Below, piece by piece: positions 49,591 through 58,260 of a stretch of DNA of 64,000 nt. This stretch comes from Acidobacteriaceae bacterium. Its GTDB lineage: Bacteria; Acidobacteriota; Terriglobia; Terriglobales; Acidobacteriaceae. A program made the position numbers and the translations under genes. The notes beneath the pieces are model-generated. The model was not told the DNA's origin, searched no databases, and saw only the letters and a program-made list of their open reading frames with translations. The stretch is from NCBI GenBank assembly GCA_025462885.1, contig JAOAPN010000016.1, forward strand, positions 186,001 through 250,000, written 5' to 3'. Position 1 is the stretch's first letter. Every line of letters starts with the position of its first letter.

Positions 49591-51798
49591 TTACGCCACC
49601 CGCCTCCGCCCCTGTATCTCGATAAAGACATGCAGCAGACTCACCGCCACCGGCGTCACTCCCGCGATCCGGCTCGCCTGCCCGAGGGTCTGGGGCCGTA
49701 CCCGCTCCAGCGTCTCCTGCATCTCGCGACTGAGACCGCTGACCGCCCGATAGTCGAACCAATCCGGAATTCCACGCCGCTCCGCCTTGCGCATCTTCTC
49801 CATCGACCGCCGCTGCTGATCGAGATAGCCGGAGTATTTAATCTCTGTCTCCACCGACTTCATCTCATTCCGCACCCAAACCGGCAGCCGTACCAACCCA
49901 AATCCGGGTGCCCCATGTCCCGCCTCTGGGACATGGGCTTCCTCCAAAGCGACCGAATCCATCCCCGCAACCCACCTCTCAAACACCTCACCGCCTGCGG
50001 CCATACGATCCCGCAGCAGCGGAGCCAGCGCCTCAATCACCACCTCAGGCCGCTTCAGAAACTGGGCAAACGTAGTCCCAGAGACCGTCGCCCCATCACC
50101 ATCCAGTCGCTCCCGCAACTCCACCGGAAGCTCTTCCAGCCGAATCCGCGCCGTCTCCAGCAGCCTCTCGAACGCTGCTGCCCGCTCCTGCTTCTGCTCG
50201 AACTCCGCCCACGCAACGTCGTCGATCAAACCCAGCCGACGCCCATGCGGAGTCAGCCTTCGGTCGGCATTATCGATCCGTAGATGCAGCCGGTACTCCG
50301 CCCGCGAGGTGAACATCCGGTACGGCTCGTTCGTTCCCTTGCTGATCAGATCGTCGATCAGAATGCCCGTATAGGCCTCAGTCCGGTCCAACGTAAAGGC
50401 CGGTTCGCCCCTTACTGCGAGCGCCGCATTAATCCCCGCCATCAACCCCTGGCACGCCGCCTCTTCATAGCCGCTGGTCCCATTGATCTGCCCGGCCAGA
50501 AAGAGCCCCGGAAACTTCTTCACCTGCAACGTACGGTCCAGCTCCGTGGGATCGATAGCGTCGTACTCGATCGCGTAACCCGGCCGCAACATCTCGGCGT
50601 TCTCAAGCCCTGGGATCGACCGCACCATCGCCGCCTGGATCTCCATCGGCAGACTGGTGCTCATGCCGTTGATGTAGACCTCATGCGTATTCAAGCCCTC
50701 CGGCTCCAGGAAGAACTGGTGCCGCGTCTTCTCCGGGAACCGCACGATCTTATCCTCGATCGACGGGCAATACCGCGGCCCGATGGCCTCGATCTGGCCT
50801 GAATACATCGGCGACCGATGAACATTTTCTCGAATCAGTCGCAGCGTCTCCTCCGTCGTATGCGCCACATGACAGACGATCTGGCGCAACGGCGGCACCC
50901 CACCCTTGCCAAATCCCGACCGAAAACTAAACGGCGTAGGATCGCTGTCCCCCGGCTGCACCTCAAACTTCTCCCACGCAATCGTCCGCCCATCCAGACG
51001 CGGCGGCGTCCCCGTCTTCAAACGGCACTCCCGCAAGCCCAGCCGCTTCAGCGCCTCGCCCAGCAACACACTGGCCGGCTCCCCACTCCGCCCCGCCGTG
51101 TACTGCTCCTCCCCGCAATGAATCAACCCATTGAGGAACGTGCCCGTCGTAACAATCGTCGCGCCCGCAAGCACAGTACGTCCATCCCGCAGCTTCAACC
51201 CCCGCACCACCCGCCGTGAAGTCGTCGAAGTCGCAAGATGTCCGTCATTTGTAAGGTGTTCGTCATTCTGAGCGGAGCGAAGAACCCCTGTATTTTGTTT
51301 TAGCAGCGGACCAGCCCGCAGCTCGGTACCCGTCAGAATCCCCGTATTGCCCTCAAAGCCGGGTGCCCCATATCCCGACTCTGGGACATGGGCTGCCTCA
51401 ACCTCCTCCACCAACAAGTCCACCACCTCGGCCTGCTTGATAAAGAGATTCGGCTGCCCTTCGAGAACCTCCCGCATCTTCACCCGGTAGAGCGCCTTAT
51501 CGCACTGCGCCCGAGGACTCCACACCGCCGGCCCTCGCGAAGTATTCAACAGACGAAACTGAATCCCGGTAGCATCCGCCACCTCACCCATCACCCCACC
51601 CAGCGCGTCCACTTCGCGCACCAGATGCCCCTTGGCGACACCACCAATCGCCGGGTTGCAACTCATCTGCGCAATCAAATCCAGATTCAGCGTAAAGATA
51701 GCCGTCCGCAGCCCCATCCGCGCCGCCGCCATCGCCGCCTCGCACCCGGCATGCCCAGCCCCAACCACCACCACATCGTACTGTTCCGTAAACGCCAT
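49591..51798 (-). CDS. mnmG: tRNA uridine-34 5-carboxymethylaminomethyl modification enzyme MnmG with repeat insertions
   Basis: 735 residues against about 620-650 usual. Features: FAD-binding DVVVVGAGHAGCEAAMAAARMG, the Cys in CNPAIGGVAKGHLVREVDALGG, GPAVWSPRAQCDK, CRLKTGTPPRLD, and the C-terminal helical domain for MnmE. With MnmE it modifies wobble uridine. Two additions lie outside the family core: about residues 132-193 (AHVPESGYGAPGFEG...GVLRSAQNDEH) and about 612-632 (AHVPEAGHGAPGFG). Both correspond to palindromic repeat DNA that also appears outside genes. The reading frame is intact across both. Confidence 0.96.
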   Translation of the reverse strand: MAFTEQYDVVVVGAGHAGCEAAMAAARMGLRTAIFTLNLDLIAQMSCNPAIGGVAKGHLVREVDALGGVMGEVADATGIQFRLLNTSRGPAVWSPRAQCDKALYRVKMREVLEGQPNLFIKQAEVVDLLVEEVEAAHVPESGYGAPGFEGNTGILTGTELRAGPLLKQNTGVLRSAQNDEHLTNDGHLATSTTSRRVVRGLKLRDGRTVLAGATIVTTGTFLNGLIHCGEEQYTAGRSGEPASVLLGEALKRLGLRECRLKTGTPPRLDGRTIAWEKFEVQPGDSDPTPFSFRSGFGKGGVPPLRQIVCHVAHTTEETLRLIRENVHRSPMYSGQIEAIGPRYCPSIEDKIVRFPEKTRHQFFLEPEGLNTHEVYINGMSTSLPMEIQAAMVRSIPGLENAEMLRPGYAIEYDAIDPTELDRTLQVKKFPGLFLAGQINGTSGYEEAACQGLMAGINAALAVRGEPAFTLDRTEAYTGILIDDLISKGTNEPYRMFTSRAEYRLHLRIDNADRRLTPHGRRLGLIDDVAWAEFEQKQERAAAFERLLETARIRLEELPVELRERLDGDGATVSGTTFAQFLKRPEVVIEALAPLLRDRMAAGGEVFERWVAGMDSVALEEAHVPEAGHGAPGFGLVRLPVWVRNEMKSVETEIKYSGYLDQQRRSMEKMRKAERRGIPDWFDYRAVSGLSREMQETLERVRPQTLGQASRIAGVTPVAVSLLHVFIEIQGRRRVA
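49905..49946. repeat. R4 palindromic repeat inside mnmG (3' site)
   Basis: On the minus strand GCCCATGTCCCAGAGGCGGG and then ACATGGGGCACCCGG form a hairpin with arms GCCCATGTCCC and GGGACATGGGGC. In-frame with mnmG, coding AHVPEAGHGAPGFG. Confidence 0.75.
51261..51294. repeat. R5 GTCATTCTGAGCG-type repeat inside mnmG
   Basis: CGTCATTCTGAGCGGAGCG then AAGAACCCCTGTATT. It codes GVLRSAQNDE on the minus strand. A similar block, CGTCATCCTGAGCGAAAGCG, occurs at 55970 outside genes. Confidence 0.7.
51359..51402. repeat. R4 palindromic repeat inside mnmG (5' site)
   Basis: Matches the 49905 copy: GGGTGCCCCATATCCCGACT then CTGGGACATGGGC. Hairpin arms GCCCATGTCCC and GGGATATGGGGC. It codes AHVPESGYGAPGFE. 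Confidence 0.75.
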
Positions 51799-51942
51799 TC
51801 CCTTTATTTTAGGCGGTTACTTCTGTCATTTCGACGTTTTTCCGTATTTCGTACTTTATCGGCGATGCATCGAAGTAGATCAATCCCGAAACGACTGCCA
51901 GCAGATCGGTGGAGCCGCCAAACTCTTCAATGAGAACAGCGC

Positions 51943-52842
51943 CTAAGCCTCCAGCACCAGCGCCACCACAATCCCCCACGAATCGCGAAACGCCCGCGCT
52001 CCGTTCTCCGCCTTGATCTCGTCGAAATCACCCAGCGCCAGGCTCGCAGCGGCGCGATCGATCTCATCCGCATCCGGAAGCACCATCTCCCAGAAGAGCA
52101 GCCGCGCATCCTGCTCCGTCGCGACCGGCGAACCCGCCGCCCACACGTTGAGCCCTACATGATGGTGATATCCACCGGCAGACGTAAACAAAGCGCCGGG
52201 ATACCGCCACGTCACGACATCCAGCCCCAGCCCCGCGACGTAGAACTTCTCCGCAGCTTTCAGGTCGCCGATATACAAGTGCACATGCCCCACCGTCGTT
52301 CCAGCCGGAGCACCCTGCCAGCTATCCTCCGCTACGACCGGCATCGTCTCGAAGTGCACCGGCCCGGTGGCGCTCACAATCTCGCGGCCCTCGAAGATCC
52401 ACTGGTCGCGCGCACGGTCCGCATACACCTCGACCTGCAGACCATCGGGGTCGGTCAGGTACAGCGCTTCACTATAGATATGATCGCCCGCGCCGAACGG
52501 CACACCCAGCTTCGCCAGGTGTCGTATAAAGCTGCTCAACGCCTCGCGGCTCGGCAGCAGAAACGCCGTGTGATACAGCCCCAGCCGGGTTCTGCGCCCG
52601 ATGGCCGACACGCCGGGCATCTCCTGCAACTCCAGCAACACGCGTCCGCCACCCTGCGCCCCGAGTTGCACCATCCGGTCCTCTTCGCGGAGAACCGCCA
52701 GCCCGATCACATCGCGATAGAACGCGACCGAGCGCTCCAACTCCGAAACGGCGAGACGCACACGGCCTACGTGAGCACTCGCGGACAGCCGGTAGTGCGG
52801 CGGCCGAATCCCAATCTCAGACATATTCTGTGCAGTCGACAT
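51943..52842 (-). CDS. Two-domain VOC protein, catechol 2,3-dioxygenase/CatE-like
   Basis: 299 residues with two vicinal-oxygen-chelate units. Unit 1: HVGRVRLAVSELERSVAFYRDVIGLAVL (first metal His), then YHTAFLLPSREAL. Unit 2: GHVHLYIGDLKAAEKFYVAGLGLDVV with GGYHHHVGLNVW. His/His/Glu metal sites of extradiol dioxygenases appear: YLTDPDGLQVEVYAD supplies the Glu in unit 1. CatE-like proteins (Bacillus YfiE) cleave catechol. Here it stands without other aromatic-degradation genes, so a general glyoxalase-type role is also possible. ATG 52842 with GAGGAG upstream. Confidence 0.88.
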   Translation of the reverse strand: MSTAQNMSEIGIRPPHYRLSASAHVGRVRLAVSELERSVAFYRDVIGLAVLREEDRMVQLGAQGGGRVLLELQEMPGVSAIGRRTRLGLYHTAFLLPSREALSSFIRHLAKLGVPFGAGDHIYSEALYLTDPDGLQVEVYADRARDQWIFEGREIVSATGPVHFETMPVVAEDSWQGAPAGTTVGHVHLYIGDLKAAEKFYVAGLGLDVVTWRYPGALFTSAGGYHHHVGLNVWAAGSPVATEQDARLLFWEMVLPDADEIDRAAASLALGDFDEIKAENGARAFRDSWGIVVALVLEA

Positions 52843-52920
52843 AGCGTCACTCCTCACTCTTTATTGGAGTCCGGAATTCCATCTCCGACTCACATTCACA
52901 ACTGACACTACAATCGCTCC

Positions 52921-53856
52921 ATGACCCTACGACGCCGCCCCTCTTGCAAGGCAGCCTTCGCCGCAGTCTTGCTCGCCGCCTCGCTCTGCTTCGTCATCCC
53001 CGCTCTTGCTCAGTCCCCTGCTCTCTCCTCCGATCCCGCAGCCGATGAGGCCGCTCACGCAGCGTTGGAGTCCTTCCAGCTTCCCAGTAACGGCGCGCTG
53101 CTCAACGCCTTCGTCTACGTCGCCGCCGGTGCGAGTCCACACCCCACTGTTCTGCTTCTGCATGGCTTTCCCGGCAACGAGAAGAACCTCGACATCGCCC
53201 AAACCTTGCGCCGCGCCGGCTATAACGTCCTGTACTTCGACTATCGCGGCTCCTGGGGCTCACCCGGAGACTTCTCCTTCACCCACTCCATCGAAGACAC
53301 CGAAGCCGCCATCACCTACCTCCGCACCCCTGCCAACGCCACCAAGCTCCGCGTCGATCCCAACGCCCTCATCCTCGCCGGCCACTCCATGGGCGGCATG
53401 ATCTCCGCCGTGACCGCGGCTCACTTCGCCACCGACCCCGGCATCCGGGCGGTCGTACTGATCTCTGCCGCGAACATGACAGGACGCGTTCTTCCCGCCG
53501 TCCAGTCCGGACACGGCGATCAGGCCCTGGCACCCGTATCGAAGGCCCTCGCTTCGCAAGGCATGGCCCCCCTCGCCGGCTGCACGCCCGAGACGCTCGC
53601 GCAGGAACTCATCGCGAACGCCGTCGCGTGGGACATCCCCTCGCTCGCCCCGAAGCTCACCGCCCGCCCGCTGCTCATCGTGTCCTCCGACGATGGCAAC
53701 ACCCCCGCCGCCGAAGCTCTCGCCGCCAACCTCAAAAAGCTGGGCGACACCACCGTCACCTCCACCCATCTGCCGACGGATCACTCCTACTCGGACCACC
53801 GCATCGCGCTCCAGCAAGCGATCCTCAGCTTTCTCGCGACGCTCTCTACAAAGTAG
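52921..53856 (+). CDS. Secreted alpha/beta hydrolase
   Basis: 311 residues. Signal peptide (AAFAAVLLAASLCFVIPALAQ), then an alpha/beta hydrolase: TVLLLHGFPGNEKNLD with the oxyanion HGFPG, nucleophile Ser in LILAGHSMGGM (GHSMG), acid in LIVSSDDGNTP, and catalytic His in TDHSYSDHR. Nearest types are dienelactone-hydrolase-like/BAAT-like esterases of the envelope. Substrate unknown. Divergent from the VOC gene by 78 bp. The triad looks complete. Confidence 0.87.
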   Translation: MTLRRRPSCKAAFAAVLLAASLCFVIPALAQSPALSSDPAADEAAHAALESFQLPSNGALLNAFVYVAAGASPHPTVLLLHGFPGNEKNLDIAQTLRRAGYNVLYFDYRGSWGSPGDFSFTHSIEDTEAAITYLRTPANATKLRVDPNALILAGHSMGGMISAVTAAHFATDPGIRAVVLISAANMTGRVLPAVQSGHGDQALAPVSKALASQGMAPLAGCTPETLAQELIANAVAWDIPSLAPKLTARPLLIVSSDDGNTPAAEALAANLKKLGDTTVTSTHLPTDHSYSDHRIALQQAILSFLATLSTK

Positions 53857-53940
53857 CGGCTCTTGTGTAGTTCTGAGTTTCAAGAGCCCCCTCACTCTGT
53901 GCCAAACCAGCTCCAACCGCCTCGCATCCAATAAGGGTCT

Positions 53941-55041
53941 ATGACCGAAAACTTCCACTTCCGCCACGGCTGGTTCTTCGCCATCTTCCTCTTTTGCGGA
54001 GCGATCGTTCTCGCCAATGTCGTTCACTACATCCTCTTCCGTGTTATCCGCCGTAAAGAGGCCGAGACCACCCAGTCAGGCTGGGGCGTCCAGAAGTATC
54101 TTGGCCGCCCCGCACGGACAATCTTCCTGCTCACCGTAGCTCTAAGCGTCCTTCCCGTCGTACCCGAGCTGCCCACTCAATACGAAGACCTCATCCGCCA
54201 GATCCTCATCATGGCCATGGTGGCTGCGCTGGGCTGGTTCGCCATCGGCTGCATCTACGTCTTCCAGAACGCCATCCTCCGGCGCTACGACCTCAAAGCC
54301 GACAATAACGTTCAGGCGCGCCGCGTCCACACCCAGTTTCAGCTCTTCCGCCGGATGTTGATCACCTTCATCGTCATCATCGATATCGGAGCCCTGCTCT
54401 GGACCTTCAACGATCCCCGCATCTGGCACTACGGCTCCGGCCTGCTCGCCTCCGCCGGTATCGCCTCTTTGATCCTCGCGACTGCAGCCAAGTCCACCGC
54501 AGCCAACTTCCTCGCCGGTCTCCAGATCGCCCTCACCGAACCCCTCCGCATCGACGACGTTGTCGTCGTTCAGGGCGAGTGGGGCCGCGTCGAAGAGATC
54601 AACTCCGCCTACGTCGTCATCCGCATCTGGGACCTCCGCCGCCTGATCGTTCCGTTGTCGTACTTCATCGAGAACTCCTTCCAGAACTGGACCCGCGAGT
54701 CCTCCGACATCATGGGCACCGCCTTCCTCTACGTCGATTACTCCATCCCCGTCGATGCCCTCCGCCAGCAACTGAACGCAATCGTCCACCCCAACCCTCT
54801 CTGGAACAAGCTGGTCTGCGGCCTCCAGGTCACCAACCTCACCGACCGCACCATGGAACTCCGCTGCCTGATGAGCTCCCGCAACAGCAGCGAAAACTTC
54901 GACCTCCGTTGCATCGTCCGCGAAGAGATGACGAAGTTCATCCAGCAGAACTACCCCGACGCCTTCCCCACCACCCGCTTCGCCTCCCGGCCCGACCCCC
55001 AACCGGATTCCATACCCCAGACTCCGTTCGCCGCGTCTTGA
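53941..55041 (+). CDS. MscS-family mechanosensitive ion channel
   Basis: 366 residues. Four N-terminal hydrophobic segments, then the pore helix region LLASAGIASLILATAAKSTAANFLAGLQIALTEPLRIDD with the family's Gly/Ala pattern. The cytoplasmic beta domain shows VVVQGEWGRVEEINSAYVVIRIWDLRRLIVPLSYFIEN and FQNWTR. It opens under membrane tension to release solutes. It carries an extra N-terminal membrane pair compared with E. coli MscS, placing it in the MscS/YnaI-like range. Single gene. Confidence 0.94.
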   Translation: MTENFHFRHGWFFAIFLFCGAIVLANVVHYILFRVIRRKEAETTQSGWGVQKYLGRPARTIFLLTVALSVLPVVPELPTQYEDLIRQILIMAMVAALGWFAIGCIYVFQNAILRRYDLKADNNVQARRVHTQFQLFRRMLITFIVIIDIGALLWTFNDPRIWHYGSGLLASAGIASLILATAAKSTAANFLAGLQIALTEPLRIDDVVVVQGEWGRVEEINSAYVVIRIWDLRRLIVPLSYFIENSFQNWTRESSDIMGTAFLYVDYSIPVDALRQQLNAIVHPNPLWNKLVCGLQVTNLTDRTMELRCLMSSRNSSENFDLRCIVREEMTKFIQQNYPDAFPTTRFASRPDPQPDSIPQTPFAAS

Positions 55042-55111
55042 CCTCACACCCGCCTTGCCCCAAACCCACCAAAGGAATACCGTGAAACAGACTGCTTAGA
55101 GTTGGAACAAC

Positions 55112-55840
55112 ATGCTCTGGCCGCACAAAAAAATCTACCGCGCCGCCTTGTTCCTCCTGCCTCTGGCTCTCCCCGCTCAACAATCCAGATCCACTGAAAC
55201 CAAATCCCCCCTCATCGTCATCGGCTTCGCTGGCGGCTTCATCAAGCGCACCAGCCTGGTCCACGGCGAGGTTGAACTCGCCCGCCACCTCCGTGAAAAG
55301 TACGGCGCCACCATCCACGCCGACATCTTCGAGAACCACCGCGGCGACGACGCCCACCGCGAGATCCTCCGCCTCCTGAAAGCCGCCCCCCAGGACGGCG
55401 GGCCCGCCAAAATTATTCTCTACGGTCACTCCTGGGGAGCCTCCGAGGCTGTCGCCGTGGCCCGTCAACTCCAGCGCGATCACATCCCCGTTGCGCTCCT
55501 CATCGAGGTCGACGGCGTCCGCAAACACCAGCAGGACGACGCCATTATCCCCGCCAACGTCCTCCAGGCCATCAACTTCTACCAGACCGAAGGCCTCCTC
55601 CACGGCCGACCCCTCATCCACGCCGCCGACCCCGTCGCCACCCAGATCATCGACAACATCCACCTCTCCTACAAAGACAACGACGTCCCTACACCTGGCT
55701 ACCCGTGGTTTGCGCGCACCTTCACTCGACGCCATATTGAGATCGAGAATGATCCCCGTGTCTGGAACCAGGTCGAAGCCATGATCCTCGCTCAACTCCC
55801 CGCAACCCAAATCGCAGCACTCCCCCAAACACAGCAATAA
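55112..55840 (+). CDS. Exported alpha/beta hydrolase-fold protein
   Basis: 242 residues. N-terminal hydrophobic leader (AALFLLPLALPAQQ). Then IVIGFAGGFIKRTSLVHGEVELARHLREKYGA and the nucleophile elbow IILYGHSWGASEAVAVARQL (GHSWG with Ser). Glycines in IGFAGG may form the oxyanion site. Possible acid is in LIEVDGVRK and His in NIHLSYKDND. Not assignable to a named lipase or esterase family. It follows mscS by 70 bp on the same strand. Confidence 0.75.
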   Translation: MLWPHKKIYRAALFLLPLALPAQQSRSTETKSPLIVIGFAGGFIKRTSLVHGEVELARHLREKYGATIHADIFENHRGDDAHREILRLLKAAPQDGGPAKIILYGHSWGASEAVAVARQLQRDHIPVALLIEVDGVRKHQQDDAIIPANVLQAINFYQTEGLLHGRPLIHAADPVATQIIDNIHLSYKDNDVPTPGYPWFARTFTRRHIEIENDPRVWNQVEAMILAQLPATQIAALPQTQQ

Positions 55841-55861
55841 ACAAAGCAAAGCAGTAAAAGT

Positions 55862-55951
55862 AGATCCCTAACACCTAACGCGAAGCGTCCAATACCCCAC
55901 GAAGGTCCCGTGGTGCCCGCCCGGCGTCAGGGCGCAGTGGCACTTGCCTTC
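55862..55951. repeat. Dispersed repeat family R1, copy e
   Basis: CACCTAACGCGAAGCG core, CAATACCCCACGAAGG, CCCGTGGTGCCCGCCC and CGGCGTCAGGGCGCAGTGG then CACTTGCC. It is followed at 55970-56001 by an R5 block (GTCATCCTGAGCGAAAGCG). Confidence 0.75.
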
Positions 55952-56092
55952 CATCAGTTAAGTCCAACCGTCATCCTGAGCGAAAGCGAAGCAACCCGCC
56001 CCTACCATCGCCACCCCCACCTACGAAATATTTCGCTGTAATCTACGAACATCTTCGTATACAGTCTCCTCAAGCACCCAACGGAGACACAA

Positions 56093-57418
56093 ATGAAGCT
56101 CGCCGCCGCCCTCCTCGCTCTGACCGCCCTCCCCCTCTCCGCCCAGAGCCCGAACCTCGCCGGCCGCTGGCTCGTCACCCTCGACTTCTACGGAGGCATT
56201 CGCTACCTCCATCTCGACCTCGCCCAGGAAGCCACCAAACTCACCGGCACCTTCTCCGGAGACAAGCTCGAAGGCACCCTCACCCCCGCAGCCAACGGAA
56301 AAGACGCTACCCTCCACTTCCTCGCCAAGGACGACCAGGGCGGCAACGAAGACGTCACCGGCACTCTGACCGATGGCACGTTAGCCGCCACCGTCCACGA
56401 GACCCACCCCGACGACACCCCGGTCACCTACAAGATCACCGCCGTCCGAATCCCCGCCCGCCCCACCGCCGCACCCCAGCGGCATGAGTTTACCCCCACC
56501 GTCTTCCACCATACCTACTCCCCGGCGAACCCGCCCGTCCTCACCATCAACCCCGGCGACACCGTCCACACCTGGACCGTCGACGCCGGCGGCAACGACG
56601 GCGACAACATCAAGCGCACCTACGGCGGCAACCCTCAAACTGGCCCTTTCTATATCCAGTCCGCCATGCCCGGCGACACGCTCGTCGTCCACATCCTGCG
56701 CCTGCGTCTCAACCGCGACTCCGCCGGCTCCGACGACGGCATGGTCCAGAGCAGCCTCAACTCCAACCTCGCCGTAAAGATGAAAGACACCGGCAAATCC
56801 ATCGCCTGGAAGCTCGACCGCACCGCCGGCATCGCCACGCCGCTCCACCCCTCCGAACATCTCGCCCACTACTCCATCCCTCTCCGTCCCATGCTTGGCT
56901 GCGTCGCCACCGCCGTCAGCCCGACCGCCGCCCCGCCCCCCACCGGCGACTCCGGCGGATACGGCGGCAACATGGACTTCAACGAGATCACCGAAGGCAC
57001 CACCCTCTACCTCCCCGTCCAGAATCCCGGAGCCCTCCTCTACCTGGGCGACGCCCACGCCGCGCAGGGTGACGGAGAGCTTAACGGCAACGCCCTCGAA
57101 ACCTCCATGGACGTCGAGTTCTCCGTCGACGTCATTCCCAACAAGAACCCCCACGGCCGCCGCGTCGAAACTCCCACCCACATCATCGCGATGGGCTACT
57201 ACGGCTCACTCGACGACGCCTTCAAAGACGCCACCGCCAACATGGCCCAATGGCTCACCGAAGACTACAGCCTCACCCCATCCGAGATCGCCCAGGTTCT
57301 CGGCACCGCCGCCGAATACAAGGTAAGCGAAGTAGCCGACCGTAACTCCGGCATCGTCCTCAAAATCAACAAAGACCGCCTGAAACTCCTGACCAAAACC
57401 CCACCCAAAAATCCGTAA
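56093..57418 (+). CDS. Secreted acetamidase/formamidase-family protein
   Basis: 441 residues with a signal peptide (KLAAALLALTALPLSA). Residues 20-120 form an extra beta domain (GRWLVTLDFYGG, KLTGTFSGDKLEGTL). The FmdA/AmdA fold follows: VLTINPGDTVHTWTVDAGGND, GNPQTGPFYIQSAMPGDTLVVHILRL, GCVATAV, GGYGGNMDFNEITEGTTLYLPVQ and GDAHAAQGDGEL with the metal-binding His/Asp. It hydrolyses a short amide to acid and ammonia, likely in the periplasm, which could release nitrogen from nitrile-hydratase products. It is an exported family version. Confidence 0.92.
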   Translation: MKLAAALLALTALPLSAQSPNLAGRWLVTLDFYGGIRYLHLDLAQEATKLTGTFSGDKLEGTLTPAANGKDATLHFLAKDDQGGNEDVTGTLTDGTLAATVHETHPDDTPVTYKITAVRIPARPTAAPQRHEFTPTVFHHTYSPANPPVLTINPGDTVHTWTVDAGGNDGDNIKRTYGGNPQTGPFYIQSAMPGDTLVVHILRLRLNRDSAGSDDGMVQSSLNSNLAVKMKDTGKSIAWKLDRTAGIATPLHPSEHLAHYSIPLRPMLGCVATAVSPTAAPPPTGDSGGYGGNMDFNEITEGTTLYLPVQNPGALLYLGDAHAAQGDGELNGNALETSMDVEFSVDVIPNKNPHGRRVETPTHIIAMGYYGSLDDAFKDATANMAQWLTEDYSLTPSEIAQVLGTAAEYKVSEVADRNSGIVLKINKDRLKLLTKTPPKNP

Positions 57419-57459
57419 ACGAAGCTGCCATAGATTCGAAAATTGTGTTCACGTTTCTC

Positions 57460-57493
57460 TTGACGAAACCATAGCCGTACGGTTATGGTTTCG
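57460..57493 (+). promoter_or_regulatory. Operator palindrome overlapping the ArsR operon promoter
   Basis: A 30-bp near-perfect palindrome (57464-57493) has arms CGAAACCATAGCCGT and ACGGTTATGGTTTCG, one mismatched pair. It overlaps TTGACG (-35, 57460-57465) and TATGGT (-10, 57484-57489, spacing 18). This fits autorepression by the ArsR protein. Confidence 0.7.
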
Positions 57494-57496
57494 CAT

Positions 57497-57823
57497 GTGA
57501 AGCTAACCAATGCCCATCACGTGTTCCGTGCTCTTGCCGACCCGACTCGCAGGGCCATCTTCGAAGAGTTGACCCGGCAGGGCGAACAGACCGTCCACGC
57601 ATTGACTCTCTATGCGGAGGTCTCCCAGCCTGCCGTCTCCAAGCACCTCACTGTGCTGAAGAGCGCAAAGCTTGTAAAGCATCGCCGCGCAGGACGCGAA
57701 ACTCACTATCGCGCACAGCCCGATGCGCTGGCGCCGATCGTGGACTGGCTGCGCAACTACGGCGCCTTCTGGCGCGACCGGTTTGACCGTCTCGAAACCC
57801 TCTTGGAAAGGATGGACCCATGA
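57497..57823 (+). CDS. ArsR-family transcriptional repressor
   Basis: About 108 residues (112 if ATG 57485 is used). The winged helix covers most: VFRALADPTRRAIFEELTRQGEQ, then LYAEVSQPAVSKHLTVLKSAKLVKHRRAGRETHYRAQPDAL. No Cys metal site, so it is of the non-metal ArsR type often paired with AHSA1 proteins. ATG 57485 lies inside the operator and -10 region, so transcription could not include it. GTG 57497 is about 8 nt after the -10 and would give a leaderless message. Its stop overlaps the AHSA1 gene start by four bases. Confidence 0.92.
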   Translation: MKLTNAHHVFRALADPTRRAIFEELTRQGEQTVHALTLYAEVSQPAVSKHLTVLKSAKLVKHRRAGRETHYRAQPDALAPIVDWLRNYGAFWRDRFDRLETLLERMDP

Positions 57824-58260
57824 CCCAGCAATCAATGACAACGACTGCAGAGAGCACCCGTACCCTTGTAATAGAGAAGATATTCCCGCACCCGCCAGAA
57901 AAGCTGTGGCGCGCACTCACCGAGAGCCCGCTCATCGCGCAATGGCTGATGAACAACGATTTCCAGCCGGTGGTCGGGCATCAGTTCCAATTCCGGTCCC
58001 AACCCATGCCCCAATGGGATGGTGTTATCGACTGCGAGGTGCTCGTCGTCGATCCTCTCAAACAACTCTCCTACAGCTGGGGCGCTTTGGGACTCGACAG
58101 TGTAGTCCTCTTCACCTTGACTGCAGCCGAAGGCGGCACGCACGTTCGCATGGAACAGTCCGGCTTCCGTCCCAATCAGCAGCAAGCCTATGGCGGCGCA
58201 AAGTACGGCTGGCAAAAGTTCCTTGGCATCCTGGAGCAGGTGCTTGGCGGCATGCAATGA
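57820..58260 (+). CDS. AHSA1/SRPBCC-domain protein
   Basis: 146 residues of the Activator-of-Hsp90-ATPase-1-like SRPBCC fold: IEKIFPHPPEKLWRALTESPLIAQWLM, then FQFRSQPMPQWDGVIDCEVLVVDPLKQLSYSWG, VLFTLTAAEGGTHVRMEQSGF. A hydrophobic cavity for an unknown ligand is typical. ATGA junctions on both sides couple it to the ArsR and DoxX-like genes. Role unknown; ArsR-AHSA1 pairs are common in soil bacteria. Confidence 0.9.
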   Translation: MTQQSMTTTAESTRTLVIEKIFPHPPEKLWRALTESPLIAQWLMNNDFQPVVGHQFQFRSQPMPQWDGVIDCEVLVVDPLKQLSYSWGALGLDSVVLFTLTAAEGGTHVRMEQSGFRPNQQQAYGGAKYGWQKFLGILEQVLGGMQ

